The position numbers were made by a program, and so were the translations under genes. Under the pieces are notes generated by a model that saw nothing but the letters and a program-made list of their open reading frames with translations, was not told the DNA's origin and did not search any database. A DNA stretch of 64,000 nt, taken from the NCBI RefSeq assembly GCF_030733265.1, contig NZ_JASHJI010000006.1:62001-126000 (forward strand). Direction: 5' to 3'. This DNA is from Roseibium sp. MMSF_3412 (lineage in GTDB: Bacteria > Pseudomonadota > Alphaproteobacteria > Rhizobiales > Stappiaceae). The stretch's first letter is position 1. Every line of letters starts with the position of its first letter. This document shows, piece by piece, positions 26,868-34,769 of the stretch.

Positions 26868-29513
26868 ATGCGTTCAGAATCGGCGCCGGCAATACGGCTG
26901 GAAGATTATCAACCGCCCGCCTATCGCATCGACACGGTTCACCTGACCATCCGTCTTCATCCGAGCGAAACAGAAATAGTCTCTGTTGTCTCGGTTACTC
27001 CCGCCGAAGGCACCGCAACCGGGACACCATTTGTTCTGGACGGGGACGACCTGACACTGCGCGGCCTTGCCCTGAACGGCGAAACGCTGGAGGAAGACGC
27101 CTATTCGGTCACGCCGGAGAGACTTGAGCTGTTCAGCCCGCCTGCGGAGCCTTTTGAACTCTCGGTCACGACAACCATCAATCCGGATGCGAATACGCAA
27201 CTGATGGGTCTCTACAGATCGTCCGGCACTTATTGCACCCAGTGCGAGGCGGAAGGCTTCCGGCGGATCACCTATTTTCTGGACCGCCCCGATGTGCTTG
27301 CGGTCTATACGACCCGTATCGAAGCTTCCAGAACGGATTGTCCCATCCTGCTTGCCAACGGCAATCCGGTAGAGGCCGGCGATATTGACAATTCCGACCG
27401 TCATTTCTGCGTGTGGCACGATCCACATCCGAAACCGGCCTACCTGTTTGCGCTTGTCGCGGGCGATCTTGCCCGCGTGCAGGACAGCTTCGAGACGATG
27501 TCAGGCGCCTTGGTCGAGCTCAACATCTTCGTCGAACACGGCAATGAAGCGATGTGTGCCTGGGCCATGGATTCCCTCAAGCGCTCCATGAGATGGGATG
27601 AAGAAACCTTCGGCCTGGAATACGACCTTGAGGTGTTCAACATCGTTGCCGTGTCCGATTTCAACATGGGCGCGATGGAAAACAAGGGCCTCAACATCTT
27701 CAACGACAAGTATGTTCTGGCTGACCCGGAAACAGCGACAGACCAGGACTATGCCAACATCGAAGCGGTCATCGCCCACGAATACTTTCACAACTGGACC
27801 GGAAACCGGATCACGTGCCGCGACTGGTTTCAGCTCTGCCTCAAGGAAGGGTTGACGGTCTTCCGGGACCAGGAATTCACCTCGGACATGCGTTCGCGTC
27901 CGGTCAAGCGGATCGCCGATGTCAGACTTCTGAAATCACATCAGTTTCCCGAGGATGCGGGGCCGTTGGCACACCCTGTCAGGCCACGCGCCTATCACGA
28001 AATCAACAACTTCTATACGGCAACCGTCTACGAAAAGGGTGCGGAAGTGGTCCGCATGCTCAAGACGGTTCTCGGCGCGGCGGATTTCAGAAAGGGGCTG
28101 GATCTCTATTTTGAAAGGCATGATGGCGACGCGACAACCATCGAAGCGTTTCTGGCCTGTTTCGAGGATGCGACGGAGACCGACCTTTCCCAGTTCGCGC
28201 GCTGGTACGAACAGGCGGGAACGCCGGTGATATCCGTCAAGACACGGCACGATCCCGAGCGCCAGACCTTCACTGTCGACCTTGCGCAGGAAATCCCACC
28301 GGTTCCAGGACAGAAAACCAGCAAACCCGCCCTTATACCCCTGCGTTTCGGTCTGGTCGGTGCCGACGGCAACGACATGATTGCTGCCAGGGTGGACGGC
28401 ATTGAGATTGCCGGCGACGTGATGCTGATGGAAAAAGCCCGGCAGAAAGTCACGTTCTCAGGCGTTGCGTCCAAGCCCGTGTTATCGCTGTTGCGCGGGT
28501 TTTCAGCTCCGGTTCGGCTCGATCAGACCCAAAGCGAAGACGACTTGAAACTTCTGGCGGCAAGAGACAGCGATCCCTTCAATCGCTGGCAGGCCGTGCA
28601 GACACTTGCAATGCAGGAACTGCTCAGGTTGACGCAACGTGCCAGGAGCAACGAAACGCTTGACCCGTCGCACAGCGTTGTCGAGGTCTTCGGCAGGGTA
28701 CTCCAGGACGCGGAGCTTGATCCGGCCCTCAAGGCACTCGCGCTCACGTTGCCAAGCGAGGCCGATATTGCGCAGGAGGTTGGCAAGGATGTCGACCCGG
28801 ACGCCATTCACGCTGCACGACAGAGACTGCGCACAGAAATTGCGGTGCGGCACCGCGCTGCGCTGTCCGCCGCGCTCAACGACTTCATGCCGTCCGGAGC
28901 CTATTCGCCCGATGCACAAACGGCCGGAAAACGCGCATTGTCCAATCGGGCTCTTCACTATTACGCGGTCTCTGGTGCAGACGATGCGTCCGAAATCGTC
29001 TGGGAGCGCTTCGACGGTGCGGACAACATGACAGACCGCATCGGCTGTCTGACCCTGCTCACGCACGACGAGATGCCAGACAGGGATAAGGCGCTGGATG
29101 CCTATCGCGTGCGTCATGAAGACAATTCGCTGGCCATGGACAAATGGTTCATGGTCCAGGCGACCGCGCCCGGACCGGATACTCTCGAGCATGTGCAATC
29201 ACTTAAGTCGGGCTCCCTGTTCGAGGAAAGCAATCCCAACAGGGTGCGCGCCCTGCTGCAATCCTTCGCAACAGGCAATCCGACACAGTTCGCACGGATA
29301 GATGGCGCGGGTTTCGAATTTATCGTCGAGTCGGTTCTGGAAATAGACAAACGCAATCCGCAGGTCGCATCGCGGCTTTTGACCAGCTTCCGTTCGTGGA
29401 GGGCGTTGGAGTCGGTGCGTTGTGCACTGGCAGAGTCTGCGCTCTTGAAGATTTCGTCATGCGAAGAACTATCGAGGGATAGCAGGGATATCATCGACAG
29501 GACGTTGCAATAG
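26868..29513 (+). CDS. pepN: Aminopeptidase N (M1 family)
   Basis: An 881-aa zinc metallo-aminopeptidase of the M1 family, PepN branch. The substrate N-terminus recognition motif GAMEN is at about 268-272; the zinc site is HEYFH (about 304-308) with the third ligand Glu at about 327 in LKEGLTVF. The C-terminal helical domain runs to the end, so the gene is full length. It is a cytoplasmic exopeptidase in protein turnover. The ATG follows GGAGA. A mobile-element remnant ends 28 bp upstream, which may have altered its promoter. Confidence 0.95.
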   Translation: MRSESAPAIRLEDYQPPAYRIDTVHLTIRLHPSETEIVSVVSVTPAEGTATGTPFVLDGDDLTLRGLALNGETLEEDAYSVTPERLELFSPPAEPFELSVTTTINPDANTQLMGLYRSSGTYCTQCEAEGFRRITYFLDRPDVLAVYTTRIEASRTDCPILLANGNPVEAGDIDNSDRHFCVWHDPHPKPAYLFALVAGDLARVQDSFETMSGALVELNIFVEHGNEAMCAWAMDSLKRSMRWDEETFGLEYDLEVFNIVAVSDFNMGAMENKGLNIFNDKYVLADPETATDQDYANIEAVIAHEYFHNWTGNRITCRDWFQLCLKEGLTVFRDQEFTSDMRSRPVKRIADVRLLKSHQFPEDAGPLAHPVRPRAYHEINNFYTATVYEKGAEVVRMLKTVLGAADFRKGLDLYFERHDGDATTIEAFLACFEDATETDLSQFARWYEQAGTPVISVKTRHDPERQTFTVDLAQEIPPVPGQKTSKPALIPLRFGLVGADGNDMIAARVDGIEIAGDVMLMEKARQKVTFSGVASKPVLSLLRGFSAPVRLDQTQSEDDLKLLAARDSDPFNRWQAVQTLAMQELLRLTQRARSNETLDPSHSVVEVFGRVLQDAELDPALKALALTLPSEADIAQEVGKDVDPDAIHAARQRLRTEIAVRHRAALSAALNDFMPSGAYSPDAQTAGKRALSNRALHYYAVSGADDASEIVWERFDGADNMTDRIGCLTLLTHDEMPDRDKALDAYRVRHEDNSLAMDKWFMVQATAPGPDTLEHVQSLKSGSLFEESNPNRVRALLQSFATGNPTQFARIDGAGFEFIVESVLEIDKRNPQVASRLLTSFRSWRALESVRCALAESALLKISSCEELSRDSRDIIDRTLQ

Positions 29514-29670
29514 TACACAATACTGGAAAAAGTTAACAAAACCGCCCCGACTCTGCGAAGGCGTTAACCATTTTCTTCTTGGAAGGGACTGGACAAGAAC
29601 CGCATATTTGATTCAAATGGAAGTGATTCGGAGCACTCTCCGATGCGGCGGATTTTGAGGCACACTTTCC

Positions 29671-32028
29671 ATGGCGCGAGCACTGACTGGCGACGCATCC
29701 ACGCGTGGCCACGAAAAGGATTCGAACGCTGAAAAGAGTTCAGGCGAGACGCGCCCGCAGCTCAAGTCAGCCCTGGCAGCCCTGCGCAATGTGATCGTCA
29801 CGTCCGACACGATCATACGCCGCATCATTCCCGGCCTGGCCATCATCTTCATCATCGTGCTTGCTCTTTTCCGCGCCGGCGAGCTGGTATCGAGCCATAC
29901 GGAAACCGAGAAATCCGCTCAAACGACGCTTAGCCTGATGGCTTCGGTGGTGGCGATCCGGCTGAACGCCGTCCAGGACACGCTTCCGGTCAACGGCTTC
30001 CGGACCACATTGAAACGCGCGCTGGCGGACAGTCTTCCCGCAGGCGCTACCGGCAAGTCCCGGGTCTTTCTCATTGCTGACAAGCGCGGAACGATCGCTG
30101 CGACGGCTCCGGCGCATCCGGCACTTGAGGGCAAGCCGATCACGACCCTTCTGAGCCCGTCTCAGCCCCTCACCGTTTTCGGAGCCCGAGCCGGCGTACT
30201 GACAATTCCGGTCGCTCTGGGAACTGACGGCGAAAGCGAAAACTTCCTGGCAACAGTGCATCATCTCGACGGTAATCTCGGAATGATCGCGGTTCTGCAG
30301 CCGGAAAGCGCCGTGTTCGCAAGCTGGAGGGATGACCTTTCCGCCAACGTCACGCTCTTTGTCGGAACGTCGCTGGTTCTGCTTGCCGTTATCTATGGCT
30401 TTTTCAGCCAGGCAACGCGGGCCGAACATGCCGATGAGATGTATGCGGCGACACGCGGACGGATCGATACCGCCCTCACCCATGGCCGCTGTGGGCTGTT
30501 CGACTGGGACCTGTCGCGCGGACGCATGTTCTGGTCGTCGTCGCTTTATGAACTGCTCGGGCGTGAGCCGAAAGACGACATTCTGAGCTTTGCCGACGTG
30601 GCTGACATCACCCATCCGGACGATATCGACCTGCTTGGCCTTGCGGAGCACCTGCTTGAAACCGGCGAAACGCTGGTGGACGAGACCTTCAGGATGCGCC
30701 ATGCCGACGGCAGTTGGATCTGGCTGCGTGCGCGCGGCGAAATCCAGTCCGAGCCAGGACGTGCCGAACCGCACCTGATCGGGATCTGCATCGACATTAC
30801 CGAACAGCACCGGCTGGCCGAACAGAGCCGCATGGCAGATCTGCGCCTTCGTGACGCGATCGAAACCATCTCCGAGGCCTTCGTGCTTTGGAATGCGAAA
30901 AACGAGCTGGTGATCTGCAACTCCAATTACCAGTCGCTGCACAGCCTGCCGAGCTATGTCATCAAGGCCGGAACGCCTTATGGCGATGTGATGGCAGCCG
31001 CGTCGAACGCAGAAGTCGCACCGCAACCGGTGACGGTGAACCAGCGCGGTGGCGCTCCGGAAGGATCCTACGAGGCGCAGCTGGAAGATGGCCGCTGGCT
31101 GCAGATTTCAGAGCGGCGGACCAAGGACGGCGGTTTCGTGTCCGTCGGGACGGACATCACGGCGCTGAAAAAACACGAAGAAAAGCTGATGGAGTCCGAG
31201 AAGCGGTTGAAGGCAACCGTTTCGGACCTGCAGAAGTCCCGCCAGACACTTGAATTCCAGGCCCGCCAGCTTGTCGAGATGGCCGACAAGTACCAGGAAG
31301 AAAAGACCCGCGCCGAAGCGGCCAACCAGGCGAAATCGGAATTCCTTGCAAACATCTCGCACGAGCTCAGAACACCGCTCAATGCGATCATCGGTTTCTC
31401 CGACATCATGACACAGGAGATGTTCGGACCGATCGGAACCGACCGTTATTCCGACTATTGCAAGGACATCTATTCTTCCGGGACCTATCTTCTCAACGTG
31501 ATCAACGACATTCTGGACATGTCGAAGATCGAGGCCGGGCGGATGTCGATCGATACCGAAGTGGTCTGCGCCTCATCGGCCGCCGAGGACGCCAGCCGGA
31601 TTGTTACCGGCGCTGCGACCGAAAAGAACATATCCGTCAGCACGGATGTCGGCCAGGACCTCATGGTTCATGCCGACAAGCGGGCCCTGAAACAGATCCT
31701 GCTGAACCTTCTTGCAAACGCCGTCAAGTTCACGTCGGACAGCGGCGTGGTGACGCTCAAGGCGGAACCGCGCGGCGACAAGCTCAGGTTCGAGGTCAAG
31801 GATACGGGGATCGGCATTTCGGAGCGCGATATCGAACGGCTCGCCCAGCCCTTCGTTCAGGTCGAGAACCAGTTCACGAAAACGCACCAGGGCTCTGGTC
31901 TCGGCCTCGCCATCGCCCGCTCGCTGGTCGAGCTGCACGGCGGAAAACTCACGATTCATTCCGAAGTGAAAAAAGGCACGACGGTCATCTTTACGCTGCC
32001 ACTGGCTGAAGAAGAAATCGGCGCTTAG
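29671..32028 (+). CDS. PAS-domain sensor histidine kinase, PleC/PdhS-like
   Basis: A 785-aa membrane kinase. Two hydrophobic segments (about 52-72 and 228-248) enclose a periplasmic sensor region. Then come a PAS domain (about 265-375), a second PAS (about 390-500), a coiled linker and the HisKA domain with the phospho-accepting His564 in ANISHELRTPLNAIIGFSDIM. The stretch MFGPIGTDRYSDYCKDIYSSG and LLNVINDILDMSKIEAGRM is the hallmark of the PleC/DivJ/PdhS group that acts on DivK in alphaproteobacteria. The ATPase domain (DTGIGISERD, GSGLGLAI) is intact. A role in cell-cycle or development is inferred from the family. Confidence 0.88.
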   Translation: MARALTGDASTRGHEKDSNAEKSSGETRPQLKSALAALRNVIVTSDTIIRRIIPGLAIIFIIVLALFRAGELVSSHTETEKSAQTTLSLMASVVAIRLNAVQDTLPVNGFRTTLKRALADSLPAGATGKSRVFLIADKRGTIAATAPAHPALEGKPITTLLSPSQPLTVFGARAGVLTIPVALGTDGESENFLATVHHLDGNLGMIAVLQPESAVFASWRDDLSANVTLFVGTSLVLLAVIYGFFSQATRAEHADEMYAATRGRIDTALTHGRCGLFDWDLSRGRMFWSSSLYELLGREPKDDILSFADVADITHPDDIDLLGLAEHLLETGETLVDETFRMRHADGSWIWLRARGEIQSEPGRAEPHLIGICIDITEQHRLAEQSRMADLRLRDAIETISEAFVLWNAKNELVICNSNYQSLHSLPSYVIKAGTPYGDVMAAASNAEVAPQPVTVNQRGGAPEGSYEAQLEDGRWLQISERRTKDGGFVSVGTDITALKKHEEKLMESEKRLKATVSDLQKSRQTLEFQARQLVEMADKYQEEKTRAEAANQAKSEFLANISHELRTPLNAIIGFSDIMTQEMFGPIGTDRYSDYCKDIYSSGTYLLNVINDILDMSKIEAGRMSIDTEVVCASSAAEDASRIVTGAATEKNISVSTDVGQDLMVHADKRALKQILLNLLANAVKFTSDSGVVTLKAEPRGDKLRFEVKDTGIGISERDIERLAQPFVQVENQFTKTHQGSGLGLAIARSLVELHGGKLTIHSEVKKGTTVIFTLPLAEEEIGA

Positions 32029-32106
32029 AGCTCTTTTCTCTCAAGCGCGGGAGGCGGTCACGACGCCGCCCCCTTGCAAAGACGCTTCGATTTTCAGGCG
32101 ATCATT

Positions 32107-32760
32107 TCAGATCCTGATGCCCTTGAGCCAGTTCAACAGCCGCATTTTCTCGACCATTCCCCCGTTCAACCCGTTCATCTTGTTGGAGTATCTTGTCAGG
32201 CTCGCCCGATCGGCCATGCCCTGATAGTCGCAAACAAACGTTGTCATGTTCGTCCCGGGGGTTGTTTCCATCTGGTACCCGAACATCTCCAGACCCACGA
32301 GTTCACGGCCCGTTACAAAATATCTGTTGTTGTTCGCGTCCCAGAAGCCGTTGGCTCCGTTGATATCGGTCTCCAGTACGAAGCGCTTGTGAGCATGGAC
32401 CGCGCCAAGCACCCAGCAATCGTTGATCAGGATCGACCAGTCCTTCAGTTTCTGGACATTGATTGCACCGCCGGGCGACAGGTTGTACCGGTTCTGACCA
32501 TCAAGGTCGAACACCCAATAGAGCTGCCGTGTCTGCGCAAGGCGGCCCATGAACATGTCGCCGCCCTGCTGGAAAGACTTCTGATAAACGCGCCACGCAA
32601 TGTCCGATGACAGCCTGGCCAGAGTGGCGTTCGCACCGACTGTCAGCCTTTCGTAGACCTCCCGCTCGCGCGGATTTTGCATGAATTGCAGTTCGCCAAG
32701 ATTGTAGTTGGCCCTGGCGGAGCGCATCAGGTCATGTTCGAATTCCATTCTTGAATACAT
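32107..32760 (-). CDS. Hypothetical 217-aa protein of the HopA1 islet
   Basis: A 217-aa soluble protein that I do not recognise. It is rich in Asn, Met, Tyr and Trp (for example NNNRYFVTGRELVGLEMFGYQM), without signal peptide or membrane segment. The longer frame to 32997 is rejected, because the ATG at 32760 has GAGG eight bases upstream and the extension has no protein-like character. It lies downstream of the HopA1-domain gene on the same strand, but a 467-bp gap with its own CRP-like site suggests a separate promoter. It could be a partner, substrate or second effector; nothing in the sequence decides this. Confidence 0.6.
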   Translation of the reverse strand: MYSRMEFEHDLMRSARANYNLGELQFMQNPREREVYERLTVGANATLARLSSDIAWRVYQKSFQQGGDMFMGRLAQTRQLYWVFDLDGQNRYNLSPGGAINVQKLKDWSILINDCWVLGAVHAHKRFVLETDINGANGFWDANNNRYFVTGRELVGLEMFGYQMETTPGTNMTTFVCDYQGMADRASLTRYSNKMNGLNGGMVEKMRLLNWLKGIRI

Positions 32761-33227
32761 GTGCTTTGCCTCGTTTCCAGTGTTTCGTTGAGGTGCGGTT
32801 GCACAAAGAAACATGGCAACTGAGGCCGCTCCTTCCGTGTGACACGCGGCACAGCGAAAGTGACCTTTCGGCAATTTCCTGGATTTCGGGGGGGCACAGC
32901 CAGCCGTCAGAAGACACCAGAAGCTTTTCCAAGGAACGCGAAGATTGCAGACACAGGACAAGTGGTGGTGGTGGAAACCTGCTGCCCCATGCGGCAAACG
33001 CGGCTTGAACTAGGTTTTTTGCAGTCACGTCATTCCGGACGACTGACGGGCCCGGCTTTCAACCGCCCGCTGGTCGAGCTGCGTGGCAGGGCGCCCAGGG
33101 TTCATTGCAAGGCGGAAAAGGGGCCGCCCTCAGTTTCACGCGTCCGGTTGCGGAACACGATACCAACTGAGCAGCGGCACCCCTGTCATTCCTGTTTCAT
33201 TCAATTTGCAACCGGCGGTGCAGGAGC
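32761..33227. other. Gene-free region upstream of the 217-aa gene
   Basis: 467 bp with no convincing coding frame. It holds the CRP-like site at 32838-32853 and, at 33030-33230, GC-rich sequence with GTCATTCC motifs that look like a decayed intergenic repeat. A run of GTG triplets (about 32961-32972) produces a His tract in one frame and is considered non-coding. Confidence 0.4.
32838..32853. promoter_or_regulatory. CRP-like operator upstream of the 217-aa gene
   Basis: TGTGA-CACGCG-GCACA, one base away from the TGTGA-N6-TCACA consensus of CRP/FNR-type sites. It is centred about 86 bp upstream of the ATG at 32760. Together with its flanks it aligns without gaps to the site at 34309-34324 (23 of 31 positions identical), which lies upstream of the HopA1-like gene. 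The regulator is not in the window. Confidence 0.5.
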
Positions 33228-34250
33228 CTAGCTCACGATCACGGCTTCCTGTGTTTCCGGATGCTCTGGGTTCAGTCCGGCGAGCCGGAAAACCTCTCCG
33301 ACCCGAACTTCGAACTCCGTCTTCTGTGCCCTCTGTGCGACGGCATCTAACTTTCTTTTCTGCTCGCCTTCGATGTCCAGCCGCATTCCGTGTCTCTGGT
33401 TGGCGTTCTGAAATCTGCGCAGATCCATACCTGCCCTGCGGCAGTCGTGGTTCATATTCTCCGGAAACTGCGTGCGCTCAAGCGCAACGAAGATGAGTTC
33501 TGCCCGATAAAGTCCGAAACTCTGACCCTCTTTTGCGTGAACTAATTCGAAGCTCTGGCTGGTCACGCGTTTTGGATGTGCGATCGGTGGTTCAGCGCCG
33601 TGTCCGATGCCAAGTCCATCAGGCGCGACCAATCTTGGCAATTCTGAAGCAAAATGGCTCTGGCGCCTTCTCTGATGCTTCTTGACTACCTCGATGACTG
33701 CTTTCCGCGATTCTGAAGAGTCACAGTAAATCACGACGGTGTCGCACTTTCTTGCACCTGGCGCGGCGACCTTCGCAGCGTACAACCCTGGTATGTCCCA
33801 GATCTTTTTCAGGATCGTGGTGAACGCACTGGCGCGCGTCTTTTCCTTCAGGTTGATATATACACGTTCCTTGCACTGGACCCGCTGTGATGTCCGGTAG
33901 TGGATGAATGATCCGATCCACTCGTCCCAATTTGGAAAGTCGCTCACGCTTTTCATTGCTTTCCATTCATGGCTCTGGATTATGCTAGTGACACCGGGGA
34001 GTTTGTTTTGCAGCTTATTGCTAAGCATTCTTCTGAAGCTGTCCATCGTACTCCGGGATACACGATCTTCGGGGTTTGCGGGGTTTTCACTGCTGATGTA
34101 CCCGTAGATTTTACCGATCGCGCGGTTTTGCTGTGACAGATGCGTTAGTCCTTTCGGTCGATCAGTACTTTCAACGGCTATGCGCATCAGTTCCGCACGG
34201 TTTTGCCATGTCCAGTCAACTACGGTTTGCAAGTTCCGATGAAGTCCCAT
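33228..34250 (-). CDS. HopA1-domain protein (type III effector / lanthipeptide lyase-like)
   Basis: A 340-aa soluble protein. The middle (about 125-260) has the order of motifs I associate with the HopA1 family: RVYINL (129-134), AAKVAAPG (158-165), DTVVIY (170-175), LGIGHGAEPP (213-222) and SFGLYRAELIFVAL (244-257). HopA1 proteins are known as a Pseudomonas syringae type III effector and, as LxmY-like proteins, as lyases in class V lanthipeptide synthesis that remove phosphate from phospho-Ser/Thr. No kinase, precursor peptide or secretion genes are near. The ATG follows GGAG seven bases upstream. The N- and C-terminal thirds are not recognised. Function is therefore open. Confidence 0.6.
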   Translation of the reverse strand: MGLHRNLQTVVDWTWQNRAELMRIAVESTDRPKGLTHLSQQNRAIGKIYGYISSENPANPEDRVSRSTMDSFRRMLSNKLQNKLPGVTSIIQSHEWKAMKSVSDFPNWDEWIGSFIHYRTSQRVQCKERVYINLKEKTRASAFTTILKKIWDIPGLYAAKVAAPGARKCDTVVIYCDSSESRKAVIEVVKKHQRRRQSHFASELPRLVAPDGLGIGHGAEPPIAHPKRVTSQSFELVHAKEGQSFGLYRAELIFVALERTQFPENMNHDCRRAGMDLRRFQNANQRHGMRLDIEGEQKRKLDAVAQRAQKTEFEVRVGEVFRLAGLNPEHPETQEAVIVS

Positions 34251-34308
34251 TTGATCGCTCCGTGTTCAGTTCGTGACCTGAAGATGGAGGAGCAGGCGCG
34301 GCTTTCCC

Positions 34309-34324
34309 TGTGACGCGCGTTACA
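34309..34324. promoter_or_regulatory. CRP-like operator upstream of the HopA1-like gene
   Basis: TGTGA-CGCGCG-TTACA, one base away from TGTGA-N6-TCACA and almost fully palindromic over 16 bp. It is centred about 67 bp before the ATG at 34250. The flanks are shared with the site at 32838-32853: on the minus strand both read CTT-C-CTGT, then CGCG, then GTCACA and GGAA. This suggests one regulator for both genes. Confidence 0.5.
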
Positions 34325-34429
34325 GTGCAAGCATGCCGGTGCGCCTTTCCGGATTGAGACGAACCGTCTGAATGTCGGGATTTGAGCAGGTTTTGAACTC
34401 TTCGCGTGTTGTCACTCCGGCCTGACACC

Positions 34430-34718
34430 ACTGCTGTCCGGTTTGGAATTTGTTGTCGAACTTATGTCATTGAGAAAGAGGCAGTATTCCGTTCAGCGTC
34501 AAGTTGGGACAAGGACTGTTTCCCGGATTTGTCGTCCCGGTTTGGCGCGTAAGCGGCAAGACCGGGATCTAGTACGCCGTGTGGCCTCAGGCTAGAAGAA
34601 GCCGGAGAAACAAGGGGTTACTGGTTCCCTGCCTTCCGCTGCGCTTTAGCAGGGATGACAAGTCAGCATACGCAAGCGAGCCCAAAGGGACCCATTTCGC
34701 CTTAAACCGGACAGCAGT
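34430..34718. mobile_element. MITE-like element with 15-bp terminal repeats and 11-bp target duplication
   Basis: A 289-bp element bounded by ACTGCTGTCCGGTTT (34430-34444) and its exact complement (34704-34718). The flanks carry the direct repeat GGCCTGACACC (34419-34429 and 34719-34729), as expected for a target duplication. Read alternatively, the ends are 17 bp and the duplication 7 bp. It contains dispersed repeat copy B and no transposase frame. It separates glnE from the HopA1-like gene; the remaining parts of 34251-34769 hold the CRP-like site and no gene. The right end of copy A near 10288 looks like a decayed version of the same terminus. Confidence 0.75.
34531..34659. repeat. Dispersed intergenic repeat, copy B
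   Basis: A 129-bp element with ends GTCGTCCC and GGGATGAC, the same length as copy A (10098-10226) and similar along its whole length; the block TACTGGTTCCCTGCCTTCCG is identical in both. Similarity continues about 60 bp further right to the terminal repeat at 34718, so the mobile unit is probably larger than the hairpin core. Confidence 0.8.
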
Positions 34719-34769
34719 GGCCTGACACCGGGCATCGTCGCTCTTGCAGGGCAGAAAGGAACAGACGGA

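Noticed and set aside
32761..32997. N-terminal extension of the 217-aa protein with a His tract and a CxxC-like stretch
   Set aside because: A good ribosome site marks the ATG at 32760; the extension covers the CRP-like operator and a GTG-triplet run and has no protein-like pattern.
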